Below, piece after piece: positions 21,479 to 32,653 of a stretch of DNA of 64,000 nucleotides. Within the stretch, counting starts at the first letter, position 1; the number at the start of each line of letters is the position of its first letter. A model generated the notes under the pieces. That model did not search any database, was not told the origin of the DNA, and saw only the letters and a program-made list of their open reading frames with translations. Both the position numbers and the translations under genes were made by a program. Source of the stretch: Pythium myriotylum (lineage: Eukaryota; Oomycota; Peronosporomycetes; Pythiales; Pythiaceae); assembly GCA_023091665.1 (NCBI GenBank), contig JALJCQ010000004.1:2728001-2792000 (forward strand), in the 5' to 3' direction.

Positions 21479-24400
21479 CTACCACTCCCATAGACTTTCG
21501 TCTTCGTCGATCTCATCAGCCCGTGGTGATAGTACTTCAGTCGCTGACCCTCCTGACTTGGTAGCTTCAGGAAGATCTTCCGGAATTTCTGTTTCTGGAT
21601 CGGCGGTGGCAACAGCTTGTTTAAGATTTTCTCGATTCTGCTTCGCGAAGGCCTTCACTGCCGCCGAGAGCTTGTTTGCCGTAGTGGAGGGTCCTTTAGC
21701 GTTCGCCGCAGCTTCAAATGCCTTCGCAAATGGGTCTGACCACCGGTCATCAGGGAGCAGCGTGACGAGGCCGTGGTCATTGCAGACTCGAACGAATGCC
21801 TCCATTGATAATGCGAAGGACTGTTCGGTGCCGCCCATGAGTGCCTCGCGAAACATGCGCAGCAGGCGGCGGTCGCTGAAGCTCTTGGCGCGGCCACGTA
21901 CGATGGCCTTGAATTCATCAAATGACAGCACGCAGTCGTGGTTGACATCCCCAGCCTCAAACAGAGCGACTAACGCTTTCTCCATGACCTCTCTTCGTTC
22001 TTCAAGTGCATGCATCAGCAGCAAAAGCACTTTGTGGACGTCCGCTACGATGCGAGGCTTTCGAGGCAACTCTTTTTCAGTGATTCGGAGCTCGTCAGAC
22101 TCACTTGACTCACCGTTTGTGAGCATTGCCTTGCGCATCTCCGCTCGCACTGCAAGACGGTTGCCCGTAATCTCAGTCACAGTCCCTCCAGCGTAGATCC
22201 CTGTACTGTATTCGACCTCTCGACAGTAGGAGATGGCTGCATTTTCCGGCAAGTAATTCAGAAACCAGCGCGTGATGGCGACCGCGTGATCCAGAGGCAC
22301 CCACTTCTTGAGCGAGTCGATTTGTACAATGTGTGGGGTAGGTTGTGGCTGAATGACTCCTTTTTGGCTGACCTTTGGTGGTGGTATCCGCAGAGCAATG
22401 TAACGCGCTTGGAGGTACACGCTCAGGAAACTTTGATCCAGGTGATTTCTCCGAGGCTTCTGGACAAGTGCTTCCATTAATGATCCTGCCCCGACTGGAG
22501 TGTCATTGTGGGAATCCTGAGCATCGTCGTTGGAGAGCAAACCGCAAAACCGCGCAAAGAGGTGGACGTGGGAATGGCTGAGGTATGTGTTCTTCACGGA
22601 CACGAGAAACCGATAGAGCCCGATCTCAGCGCTTTGCCGCAGCCCGTGGGTTTTGAGAAAGTACTCACAAACGAAACTGACCTACAGCTTGTGGTCAGCG
22701 TGAGATTCAGTGCCGTCGATTATACAGGGACCCACCAACTCTTGTCGGGCAACACCGTCAGCTTCGTCAGCTTTGTCCGACTCAAATTTATCGTCGTAGA
22801 TCGATTCGACCAGCTGAATTACTTGCTCCACTGGGTAAAACGGAAAGGCAACCACGGTTTTTGGCAGATTTGAGAGGAACAAGAGAATTGCGTGGGGCAG
22901 TCGCCTGGCGAAGAATGTCAAATTCATCACTTGTCGCGACACAACCTCGCTTTAGAGCAGAGTGTACAGTATCTTACCACTCCGATTCGATTTTGTCTAT
23001 CCGCTTCAAGGCCTTTTTGGGCTTCCTTTCACCGCGAGTGAGTGACCACACATCGACGTACTACAATCGACGAACTCGTTAGTAGTGAGACCCCAGAATT
23101 TCGATATCACGAAACTAACCGCGTTGTCGATTTCAATGGATCCGGGCTCCCGCAGCATGGCCATTCGCGCCTGCTGAAAAGGCCTGCCTCGGCAGTTTTT
23201 GCATTTCACGAACGCGTGGAATCGACGCCAGGCAATGCGATGCTGGACGTCTTTTGCCACAAACTTGGGCATACCGTCTCGAGTATCCCAGAGTCCATCG
23301 TCATCGATTTCGGTTTGAGATGAGGCCGTGGACTTGGCTACCGGTATTGTGAGCACTGTCAGTTCTCGGATCGCCTTCTCATGGTGCGTGAGCTGCTGTT
23401 CTTTTTCGCGGAGCGCTATTCTAGCAATTGGACCCAAGTCATACTTCCTGAGGCGACACAACATTCCACGACGACACGCACCTCATGTCGTCCATCATGC
23501 GTTTATGTTGGTCGTGGACCTCCTCCAAGCGAGATCGCTCGTGCAAGAGCATCTCGCTATGCTTGATCTATCAAACCAGCAATGGTCGGTGCCATATCGA
23601 CCACACCAGGTCTAGCAAGCTCATTTACTTGCCTTCAGTGCATCATACTCCGCTTGCACGGTACGTTCGCGTTCGCGTAAGTCTCGCTCGTTCGCTTGAA
23701 GCTCGAATATCTGCGTCTGGAGTGCTCGCTGGTCGCTGACCTCGCGCTGTAACTCGGCGCACTGCCTCTCCCAGTCTTGCAGCTCAATTTGCTGTGTGCG
23801 CACGATGATCTCCTTGCCTTCGAGAAGTTTTTGTAGTTTAGTCGCCTCACCGGCCTTCCAGTTGTGCATCTCCTGCCAGTACTTGATCGTTGCCTTGTCT
23901 GCCCGTCGTTCTGCCTCGTTCTCTTGTTCATACTTCCAGTACATGCGCAAAGACAACTCCATAAGCTTCTCAAACAGTCTCAAGTAGCTTTCTTCAATAC
24001 GCAGCAGCGTGTGTCCAAGCTCTTTGCGGTGACCTAGAGCCGCGTGGGCGACGTCTTTGAATTCTTTGGAGAGCGTCTACGAAGTCATGACTTGTTAGTT
24101 TGCGGGATGTATCTCTGATTCCTCGACAGATTGTCACTTCACCTTGATGGTCGAGATGGCCTGAAGCAGTTCTGGGTCGCTCTGTATTCTTACGATCTCG
24201 TTCTTCTGGGCTTTCGGGTCGCTTCGCAAGAGTTCTTTTGACATGTATCGCCCTGTTATTCGGTGGCACAGCGCGCTCGCGTACGTGAACAGTTCGGTGT
24301 TCTCGGGTCGCTCCAGAGATCTAATGTACTGTTTTCCATTTCCGCCTTTACCTGCATCTTGGACGGGAGACAGTGGGAAGTGAGAAGGAATTTCTTTTGT

Positions 24401-24673
24401 TCGAGTCGAACTCATTCCGAAACCTGGCTTGGGCCTCTTGCGAGGAACTCGCGGCTGCTGGCGGTCTGCTCGTTCTTGAAGAAGATCTGTGATCTTGAAG
24501 CGAGCTTTGTCTGGTCGAGGAGGCTCCTCTGGTTTCAGCTCATTGAGAGGCTTGATATGAGCTGATGAGATGGAGTTGGGAAGTTGAGATGCGTCATCAT
24601 GGTTTGAAGGAGGCGAGAGCTTTGCATGAGGAAGCTGCGGGGCGGACTGAGCGTGGGAGGCAGCACGGTGCAT
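21479..24673 (-). CDS. Coiled-coil protein with C-terminal EF-hand, seven exons
   Basis: I assemble complement(join(21479..22631,22686..22904,22978..23060,23120..23420,23482..23567,23633..24076,24143..24673)), 938 residues, with frame kept across every junction. Introns are 54-73 nt; the one at 23568-23632 has a GC donor (AAG|GCAAGT). The N-terminus is Pro/Ser-rich, residues ~180-350 are coiled coil (MYWKYEQENEAERR...), the middle holds a compact region with KCKNCRGRPFQQARMAML and HAILLFLSNLPKT, and the last exon has an EF-hand loop DVNHDCVLSFDE and an acidic end. No family could be named; a calcium-sensing cytoskeletal or flagellar protein is a guess. The 61-nt intron at 23421-23481 was preferred over a 34-nt alternative. 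It lies between the two related membrane-protein genes but is unrelated to them. Confidence 0.75.
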
Positions 24674-24796
24674 TTCTGGACAGTGGACAAGTGCGCCGTT
24701 GCGCGGATAATGGAATCAAGAGATGCGTTCGGGAAAGAAGCTGCGTGGATGATATAATTATATCGCTACGGATTCCACTATTCCTGTCGCGTGGTA

Positions 24797-26206
24797 CTAG
24801 GGCAAGTCGACGCAGTGATTGATGATCCAGCCGAGCGCAACGTCCAGCTTGGACTTATGGATCCGTCCCTCCCCACTGTCACCACTATCGGCGGCACGTT
24901 CCGTCGCACGGTCGATGCACGAAGCGATCTTGTCTTCGACGGATTGCGCCTGCGTAATCGCTTGCTTTGCAGAGAGCTGGCCCTGCTTAAAGGCTTCGAG
25001 CACAGTGTGGAAACGCTGCGTAATCTCTGTCTTGAACTCGGCTTTGGTCATGTACGCGTTTTTTAGAGCATTTCCATCCTGTTTACTTGTTTCCCCAGAA
25101 TCGCCTTCGCTTTGACACTTCTCGTTCATCCACTCGACGAGTCGGCTGTACTCGTCGCGAGAAAGCACCATTTTGCCCTGTGCAACAGCTATGTCAACAC
25201 AATCATCCACAATGCCTAGGTCTCATTTGCTTACCTGAGTCACGCCCTGGTGGAAGCAGTCGAGCGTACGTTGATACTCTTCTTCAGTCTCCTGCATCTC
25301 TTCCTGGAGTTTTTGTTTGCGGGCGTCTCTCTCTTCTTGCAGGTGTTGATACACCACGTCCACACTGACGAGGTCGCCTTGCTCTCTCTTCAGCTGCGGA
25401 TACGTCTCCTCCGGCGGATGGAGCCAGTTCCAACGCGTTGCATCATCATGAGCCACTACAGACGGAACGCTGCCTCCCGTTGCCTTTGATGCATCTTGCT
25501 GTTTGTCAAACTGCGGTCCAAGCTGCGAAAGCAGCGCCTCACGGAGCTCGTGCTTGGCCTCAGCCACTTCAGCCTGCTCCACTGGCGACGGATTCTGCTC
25601 CGCAGCTGTTGTGACTGCCTCGTCTTCCTTGGCGGTGGAACCATCGATGCCGAATGCTTGCAACAGCATATCCTTCAGATCTGACTGACCGCTCCCTTGC
25701 GACTGTTGATTGGCAGCTACTGCTTCGTTTTCAGACAGCATGGGGCGAGTTTCTTCGTTGGTCTCTGGCACGAGTTCCGCGAAATTGTCCATGCCAGGCG
25801 GAGGGCCCGGCTGCGGGTCACTGAGAATTTCCCAAGGTCGTGGTGCCTCTTCAAACGGCCTCTTGGTCTCTTGATCATGGCTTGGCGGGAGGCTCACGGG
25901 GCCAAGCTCGCCGACGATCACTGGTCTGCCGTTCGCCTGTTCCGATAGAACGTCCTGCGTGACTTCCACCCCAGGTGGCAGTGCCAGTGGCTCGACTTCA
26001 GCGCCTCGCAGATTGGAAGCTGCGAGATCGAGCGTCGCTGGCAACGGCGAACGGAGAGCCGAGCCGACGACTCCGAGCGAGAGCACAGCGCCGGCAGCCG
26101 CCGCGACGCTTTTCCACTTAGTGCTGCTCGCAGAGACTGCGGCGCGCCGCGAGAGGCGGCCATCACGCAGCGCGTAGATCTCGTCATGGGCGTAGCGAGT
26201 CGCCAT
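24797..26206 (-). CDS. Type II membrane protein, short paralog of the 15.9-kb gene
   Basis: Two exons, complement(join(24797..25177,25235..26206)), 450 residues; 57-nt intron. A short cytosolic tail and one span (near residues 30-50, VAAAAGAVLSLGVVGSAL) precede a Pro/Glu-rich ectodomain. A C...KC pair sits around the intron (DCFHQGVTQ|GKMVLS), then AYMTKAEF, SCIDRATER and WIINHC. These align with DCTKRAFKR|MKASKI, NYMTKEEF, DCIEKAANK and WVANVC of the repeat protein, including intron position and phase 0. The EF-hand loop of the paralog is not conserved here (TYPQLKREQGDLVS) and there are no long repeats. It was started at MATRYAHDE; an in-frame ATG at 26287 lies in A/T-rich promoter DNA shared with the divergent TPR gene. 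Confidence 0.85.
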
Positions 26207-26273
26207 CACTCGAGAGGGGCACTGCGAGGATCCCGATGGCCGACGCGTCCCACCAGCCACCTGCCAAGGTGCC

Positions 26274-26292
26274 AAATTATAATGCAATTATC
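26274..26292. promoter_or_regulatory. A/T palindromic promoter motif shared by a divergent gene pair
   Basis: The 14-mer ATAATGCAATTATC lies between the start codons at 26206 (minus) and 26480 (plus). The same 14-mer occurs at 43037-43050 between the divergent UROS and TFIIF-beta genes. Related AATTATAAT words lie upstream of other starts (55624, 58121, 60137). A regulatory role is inferred. Confidence 0.4.
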
Positions 26293-26479
26293 AAATCGAT
26301 TGATCTCTTCGCGACCTTTCGCGAAAGATCTCGGATCGCGTGCTTTGATTGGCTGATTCAGCTGAATTATTTTCTTTCTATTATAAATTAACTGATCTAC
26401 CGTGTTTTGTGACACAGGGTTACACTTGGGGGGTACACATCTGGCGAATGATGGCGCGCCATTTTTGACTGTGCCAACC

Positions 26480-28561
26480 ATGGAGACGCGTCGACTTGAG
26501 CAGCTTGCGGAGGCGTTCGCGCGCGATGTGGCGCGATCCGCGGCCCACGAGACCGCTCAGAAGATGCGCGAGATTAAATCGAAGCTCGTGGCCGAAGCGC
26601 GGTCTCTGAAGAGTGCTGGGGACGCCACGCGGTGGCTCGCAATCGTCGGCTTCATTTTCTCGCTCGGCGTGCGTCGTGTGCTGCAGCAGCTCCACGACAG
26701 CGACCGACGCGCGCGTGAGCTGCTGGACGAGTGCTCGTTCCTTCTTGAAGACGCTGTGATGACAGCGTACCACGTGCTGCTCAGCATCACGCGTGAGGAC
26801 TCGTCACCGTCTGATGCTTTGTCCTCGACCTCCTCGTCCGTCTCGGGCGTCGACGCCTCGCTTCAGCTCAGTGCCTTCAAGCGTGTGCTCGCATTCTCTG
26901 GAGGGAGTACTTCCTGCCTGGTTGTGTGGACGCACGCGGCCCTAGCGCTCGCCATCATCTCGCTACGAACATCGCGATCGCCTCGCGCTGCTGACCTCCT
27001 GGACGCAGTCATCTCCCAGTGCCAAGCGTCCGACGCGAACGAGCGCCTCGCCGTTTGGCCACTCTTCCTGCGTGGGCTCACCCATGCGGTTGATGGAAGG
27101 GACGATGCCGCCGCGTTGCGCTGCGTGCGTGAAGGTGTCACACTCGCCAAGCGAACGAGCCAGCAGGTGCCTGGTGTTTTCCACTACTGGTACGCCGTCG
27201 TGCTCAGCCGCAACGGTCTTTCCACTGCAGCTATGGACCAGCTGAGCCAAGCCGTTAAGAACGACTTTGAGCCCGTCGCGAGTCTCAACTTACAGGCGCT
27301 GCTGGGGCTTCAGGATGGCGATCGCCATGCGGCGGCTAGCGCATTGGAGCGAGCGGTCGACATCGACTTTGACGAGGCAGCGTCAATGTTCAATTACGCG
27401 GTTCTGCTGCACGAGATGGAGAACTATGAAGCCCAATTCCAGATGCTCGAGTATTACGTCGAGGCCCTGGAGCAGACGAAGGATGGGGACGAGAGTAAAC
27501 GGATGAAGACAAAGACAACGTCGGTGGGCTTGACACTCTTTCCGAGGAATGAGACAGACCAGCTGCTTCCATGCTCACGTACACAAGTGTCAAACGGAGA
27601 AGTGGCACTGGAGATGGCCATGGCGGCTCTGGAAAGCGGTAACTGCTCGAGAGCTGCGTTTAGTGGTGTGGTAATGGGGAGACTGAGAATTGGGTGCGGC
27701 TACTTTTTAGGTGCTTGGCAAGATTCCCGAACGTGCTTAGAAGAATATTTTGAGACGTTGAAAGAGCATCCTTCCCTGTTCGGCGATGAGGTGCGCATAT
27801 CGAGTGGCCTGAGTATCGCATAGCTTGTCTAACAACCCAGATACTTTGATAAGGCAACTACCCGCTCGTACATTTACGTGCTGCTCCAGTGTAATCGTCC
27901 GACACAGGCGCTGGAAAAGTGTAATCTTGCTTTACGAGAGAGTGATAAGGACCTCTTCATCCACTTTTACAAAGCCGACGCTTTGCTGTGTCTCGAGCGC
28001 GTGGACGAGTGCGAGCTGCACCTCCGCTGCGTGATCCAGCCGCGACTCACAGTCGAGCAAATCGATGATGAGATCAAAGGTCTCCATGTGCAGTTGCTCA
28101 ATAACTTGGCGATCGCAACTGTGTGTCGAGGGAACACCGACGGTGCGGTGGAGATGCTGCGGGACGCGTTGAGGCGGTACTCAGACAATCTCAGCGTCAA
28201 ATTCAACTTGACAATGTTGCTGTGGCGATTGGGCCGCCAAGACGCTGCGTGCACCGTGTGGTTTGAAGCCCGGGGCTGGAGCCTTCAGATGGACGTCGGA
28301 AGCGTGAAAGACCAGCAAAAGGCCCTCGACTTTGTGGCTCGTGCTGAGGAGGAAGCACTCTGCTCGGTCAAGCAGCCCAAGATCGTCAGTCACGTCACCG
28401 ACTCGGCCGAGATCAGTGGAGAGATTGACGAGTCGCAGCTGCGATACCTCGATGTGCTCATTCTCAACTACTGGGGAAACGCGCAGACCTCGGTCGTAGC
28501 CAAGACTGCCGCCCAGTACGTCGAGTACCTGGAGTCGGTCGTGGCGCGAATCAAGAAGTGA
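26480..28561 (+). CDS. TPR protein resembling FANCG
   Basis: Three exons, join(26480..27638,27711..27790,27854..28561), 648 residues. Introns are 72 and 63 nt; the second acceptor (ATAAG) was chosen because the nearer CCCAG acceptor breaks frame. The whole chain is helical with degenerate TPR units (AAMDQLSQAV, AAASALERAV, RPTQALEKCNLALRE, NTDGAVEMLRDALRRY). Several stretches match human FANCG in order: EAQFQMLEYYVEALEQ with its AELESLELLVEALN, VALEMAMAALESG with the region before its EHYLDLL, and LLWRLGRQDAACTVWFEARG with [20 protein letters not shown]. FANCG is a TPR subunit of the Fanconi anaemia core complex that promotes FANCD2 monoubiquitination at DNA crosslinks. TPR proteins are easily mis-assigned, so this is a candidate only. 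Confidence 0.5.
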
Positions 28562-28649
28562 AAACTATCTAAGTGTGACATCGGTTACGAGATTCCAGGG
28601 CTAATTCTGACTTTTCTGAGTCGAATCGTTCAAAAGAAGGCCTAGCACC

Positions 28650-29288
28650 ATGGCACCGACCCGCGAGATGCCCAACAGCCCCTCTGAAGCTCGTCATGCG
28701 GTCGTGGAAAAGTGGTGGCAGGCGTTGCATCGCTCGATTTTCGCGCAACTAGCGTGCTCGGTGCTCATGCAGGTGTCCTACGTGGCGTTCCCGGCCTACA
28801 ACTTTGCACTCGCACTCTGGTGCCTCGTTTGCTGCACGCCCAAATGGTTCAGCAAAAACCCTCGATTGCTACTGCTCGTGATCGGCGCGCTCGCGTTTTC
28901 TGAAGTCACCGACATCGTCTGGATCAGCCTATGGGTCTCAGGTCGCGTGTTCTACGACCAGTTCTGCGGCCAGAACGGCGTCTCGATCATAAGTTGCGGC
29001 GGCGCATCCGACTATTTCCCTGGCTGCTCGACCAACCGGTTCTCACTTTTCGCGATGCTCATGAACGACGTCGCTAAAGTCGTGGCCATCGTGTGCATTC
29101 ACCGAATCCACTCACTGCAGAGTGTCGACAAGAAACATGGAGTTGCGTCTTCTACGAACGCAGCGGTTTCTGTCCAGCCACGCGGCGATGTTGAGCCCTC
29201 TCCTCCACTGACCAAGCACTCGTCGGGTCGAGCGAATGGTGGTGCATCGCCGGACGAACGTGGAGGAGACAAAGGACGCGAGAACTAG
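28650..29288 (+). CDS. Small multi-span membrane protein, AGTRAP-like
   Basis: An intronless gene of 212 residues with three to four hydrophobic segments (about residues 28-62, 72-94 and 128-148) and a hydrophilic Ser/Pro/Gly-rich tail. The pattern SYVAFPAYNFALALWCLV, then TDIVWISLW, then NRFSLFAMLMNDVAKVV, then CIHRIH follows the order of blocks in angiotensin II type-1 receptor-associated protein (ANFTILALGVWA, LDIVHISIF, RFGVGMAIL...KP, VYHMYRE). That family works in vesicle trafficking of receptors in animals; its job in microbial eukaryotes is not known. It starts 88 bp after the TPR gene, in the same direction. Confidence 0.5.
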   Translation: MAPTREMPNSPSEARHAVVEKWWQALHRSIFAQLACSVLMQVSYVAFPAYNFALALWCLVCCTPKWFSKNPRLLLLVIGALAFSEVTDIVWISLWVSGRVFYDQFCGQNGVSIISCGGASDYFPGCSTNRFSLFAMLMNDVAKVVAIVCIHRIHSLQSVDKKHGVASSTNAAVSVQPRGDVEPSPPLTKHSSGRANGGASPDERGGDKGREN

Positions 29289-29363
29289 TGCATGGAGTCA
29301 TCAGGTATATCATAAGTAGCCTTTGCTTCCAAACGTGTGCGTTGCGTATGTCGTCTTAATTGT

Positions 29364-30171
29364 TCATCCAATTATCCCGAGCTCACTGAATCCCTGTTGA
29401 ACGATTGCCAGCCGGACATATATGGTTCCCTCACAGCTCGCGACTAAGTCGTCGTCGTCTCCAAAGCCATCTTCCACAATGGGAGTCTTGACGCTGTGCT
29501 GATCGCTCAGCCCCAGGGAACCGAAAATCGATGGTCGCGAGAGTTTTGTGATGGGCAAGTCGAGAAAGAACTCGTGTTGGGCAAACGGTACGGCGACGGA
29601 CGCTATCCCGACTAAAAAGGAAGCAAAACGGCATTTAGAAGAGACCCTGTTATCGGATCTGTCCAGCAATACCCTCCTCACCCAGATGCTCGAGATGGAA
29701 CTCGTTCAGACACCACAGCTCGAACTCCAAATATGGCCATGATGCAGGGAGAGGCGGCAGATTCGCGATCGCAAAGTGAAGGTCGATCGGGTGGCACCAC
29801 AAAGTCTCCATCTCCAGCAGCGAACCCGAGTCGGCATTTTCCTCTTCTGGTTCATCTGTTATTACATGCACGCGTTGACTCGACTTGGTGATGGTCTCTT
29901 CCAGTGGCGTGACGGGACTCCACGCGTGGACTTGTGTTTGACCTTGAGTTGCACCCTGCAGCACTCTCCACTCAGACCACGAGTCTTCGCGACGAAGCTG
30001 AAGAGACGGAGAAAGGAAGCTGCGGAAGTCGAGTCTCCAGCGGCAGAAGAAGCTTCGTTTGGAGGACGGATGCAGGGAGAGGAAGTCAAGCAAGTGGTCG
30101 AGAGACAAGGCGTCGCGAGGACGCAGTCCAGAGGCACCGACGATCTCGCCGATGACGTGGAGACCTGGCAT
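29364..30171 (-). CDS. B9D2: B9 domain-containing protein 2 (transition-zone protein)
   Basis: Two exons, complement(join(29364..29611,29673..30171)), 248 residues; 61-nt intron with a TTTTTAG acceptor. The start MPGLHVIGEIVGASGL matches B9D2's MAEVHVIGQIMGASGF, which decided the start over an upstream ATG at 30258. Further matches: FFCRW, GQTQV, LWCHPIDLHFA, WPYLEFELW and a late GTIYVRLAIV strand. An insert of about 18 residues follows GASGL compared with the animal protein. B9D2 joins B9D1 and MKS1 in the transition-zone gate at the ciliary/flagellar base, which controls entry of membrane proteins. Its presence implies a flagellated life stage. It is tail-to-tail with the AGTRAP-like gene. 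Confidence 0.88.
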
Positions 30172-30450
30172 GTGACGAAGCGAGATGGGATTCTCAACTA
30201 TATTTGCCAAGCGCCGCGGCGGTTCAGTGAGAGGACCAGATTCGAGACTTCTCTTCATCCAGCGTGTTGCTGGGACTTCCCGCTAGAACCTCGATGCCCC
30301 TCGTCACACGACCAAAGATATGGAATTTGTTCAAGAGAAGAAACACAAAGTGTTCACACCAAGTACAGAACAAACAAATATTCTATCGAAGTAATATTGC
30401 GATGACACCTCTCAAACCCTTCCCGGATCTTGAATGTTGAGCGTGTCTCG

Positions 30451-32145
30451 TTACTTCTTCTTGTGGCAACCCGTACCGCCCACGATGCGGAGACACTTGG
30501 TGCTCGGGTAGATGGACATGATGTTCACCATGACAGCCCAGCACAGCGCGAAGATGAGGTAGAAGACCGTGATGCCACCGAGGATCTTGTTCTTGCCACC
30601 ATTCGCCTTCAGCTCCTGCGTCTGGCGCTTCTGTGCGGGAAGCAGCGGCAAGAACATGAGGCCGACGACGTTGGCGGCGTACGCGATGAGATACACGTAG
30701 GTGACTTGCTGGCGCACATGGTGCGTGTCAGTCTTGATGAACTTGGAGCCAACGTCGAAGTGCGAGTCGATGTTTTTCGTGATCGTGCTCGCGAACGTCG
30801 ATGACAAGTTGGACACTGTGGTGATCAAGCCATACACAGCGCCTTCGTTACCCTCACCGGCAAGCTCGACGACAACGTACGTCGCGATGATCCAGCCGAC
30901 GCCGTAAGGAAGCTGCTCGAGCAATGGCGGGCCAAGCCAGAACCACTGCGAGCGGACCACGTCCCACGTCGTGAGCATCGTCGTGAAGGCGTCGATCAAC
31001 GTCATCAAGATGAGCGTGATCGCATGCATCCATCGCCAGTTCCAGCTCAGACCCCACTTGCCAGTCGAGAACAACACGATAGCGAAGATGACATGGCTCA
31101 GTACAGTCGCCAGCGTGTCGTTCAGAGGTGTGGCCTTGACCCAGTACGTCTCGATCGGCGTCGACACGGTCTGCGTCAGGTTCTCAAACACGCCTGAGAA
31201 AAACTTGTACGCAATGACTTGGTACATGGCGCGCGACTGCATCAGCTCCCAGAACTCCGAGATGTAGTTCTTAAAGTTGACACCCGGGTGCTTCTCCTCC
31301 TTGATGAAGAACCACGCACACGGGAACGCCGGCAGCGTTGCGATCGTCAGGATGAGCATGAGCTGAGGGAACGAGAGCGAAAAGTCGTACGTTCCGCCGT
31401 AGTCCACGCCGTTGAAGAGAAAGCCCGTCATCAGACTCGAAACGGCCTGGAAGACTGTGCGTACGAAGTAGATCGTCGTCTGCGTCGTGCCGCGAACAGA
31501 CTCTGGCTCACGCTGGGCCAACTCCACCGTGACAGCATCGCATGCGACATCTGCACCAACGTAGCCCACAGCTGCGAGCATCATCAGCACGATGAACTTG
31601 CCGCCCGTGTCTGGAGCGTCCTCGTTGATACCCTGCGCCAGATCCTGCGCTGTGTAGTTGGCGACCGGCTTGTCACGCAGAGTTGGGTCGACGTAGTACG
31701 GCTTGCCGACCTTCATGCAGGCCATCGCCAGTAGCATTGCGGCGCAAAGGCCCCAGCCGAGGAACATGAACGGACGTCGGCGGTAGCCGAAGATCGGGAA
31801 GCAGTCGGTGACAATGCCGTAGAGCACTTTGAACGACCACGGCAGCGTGATCAGCACCTTGGCTGATACGATCTGCGTGCCTTCCATGTTGAGGTAGTTC
31901 TGGATGAACGGGTAGACCGTGTTCGGGAGCGTGCCGTAGACGATGCCGACAGAAGCGTACTGGATAAGCAGCCCAATGTACTCGCGTCCCCAGATATGAG
32001 GCCGGCCACCAGCACGGAGGGCTCCGCCTTCGAGGTCGTTACCGGGGGTCTTGACATCGACGTATGCACCGTCTTCCTTGGCCCTGGAGGCGGACGAGAT
32101 GTACGAGACGCGCTCGACGAGGTCGATCTGCGCCGGAGTCGGCAT
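30451..32145 (-). CDS. Folate-biopterin transporter (FBT/BT1 family)
   Basis: An intronless gene of 564 residues with about 12 membrane spans, of the major-facilitator-related FBT/BT1 family. Family-like features are the PWSFKVLYGIVTDCFPIFGYRRRPFM block early on and the DVACDAVTVELAQREPE block after it, both conserved in BT1-like proteins of kinetoplastids, apicomplexans, plants and oomycetes. Characterised members import folates or pteridines at the plasma membrane or plastid; oomycetes have large expansions of this family with mostly unknown substrates. The start MPTPAQIDLVERV was chosen; the upstream in-frame extension to 32301 looks non-coding. The C-terminus ends in KKK, possibly an ER-retrieval or simply basic tail. 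Confidence 0.9.
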   Translation of the reverse strand: MPTPAQIDLVERVSYISSASRAKEDGAYVDVKTPGNDLEGGALRAGGRPHIWGREYIGLLIQYASVGIVYGTLPNTVYPFIQNYLNMEGTQIVSAKVLITLPWSFKVLYGIVTDCFPIFGYRRRPFMFLGWGLCAAMLLAMACMKVGKPYYVDPTLRDKPVANYTAQDLAQGINEDAPDTGGKFIVLMMLAAVGYVGADVACDAVTVELAQREPESVRGTTQTTIYFVRTVFQAVSSLMTGFLFNGVDYGGTYDFSLSFPQLMLILTIATLPAFPCAWFFIKEEKHPGVNFKNYISEFWELMQSRAMYQVIAYKFFSGVFENLTQTVSTPIETYWVKATPLNDTLATVLSHVIFAIVLFSTGKWGLSWNWRWMHAITLILMTLIDAFTTMLTTWDVVRSQWFWLGPPLLEQLPYGVGWIIATYVVVELAGEGNEGAVYGLITTVSNLSSTFASTITKNIDSHFDVGSKFIKTDTHHVRQQVTYVYLIAYAANVVGLMFLPLLPAQKRQTQELKANGGKNKILGGITVFYLIFALCWAVMVNIMSIYPSTKCLRIVGGTGCHKKK

Positions 32146-32653
32146 GGCTTCTCTTCGGCTTCGGTTCTCTTGGCTTGCTCGCTGCCCCGCAGATTGGAGA
32201 ATGAGACTCCAACCCGAGTGCGACTTGGAAATGGGGCCACAAGTCGCCGAGCTGTCAGCGGGGGATAAGTTTCTGGTGGAATGGTTGTCGACGACAGGCA
32301 AAAAGCGGATAAAAGAGGCGTGCGCATCTGCGGCTTGCGAATCAGTATGATGGGATAAAGAGTTCCAGACGCTTTTCTCGTATCCCTATGACCGTCTCGT
32401 CACCCCGTTTCCTCGCATTTCCCCACCCACAATAATACCAATTGACAGCAAGCCGTTTAGTCCTCGCCCCATTCTCCTCAAGTACTCCGATTGGAATAGT
32501 TTCCTAGATTAATGAGTCTGGAGCCGGCTCAGCGAGTAGAAGCTGGGATTCGGTTACTCACTCTGTTTTGTATGCGCCTGCCCAAGATCCGTGAGAAAGG
32601 GCCTACCGCCCCTCTCAATGCTGCACAAAAAGACTCAGGATTTCTACTCAACT

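Noticed and set aside
27791..27840. 50-nt intron ending at CCCAG in the FANCG-like gene
   Set aside because: It leads to a stop within three codons; the ATAAG acceptor at 27853 keeps the frame. The protein context would read well with the extra residues, so some doubt stays.
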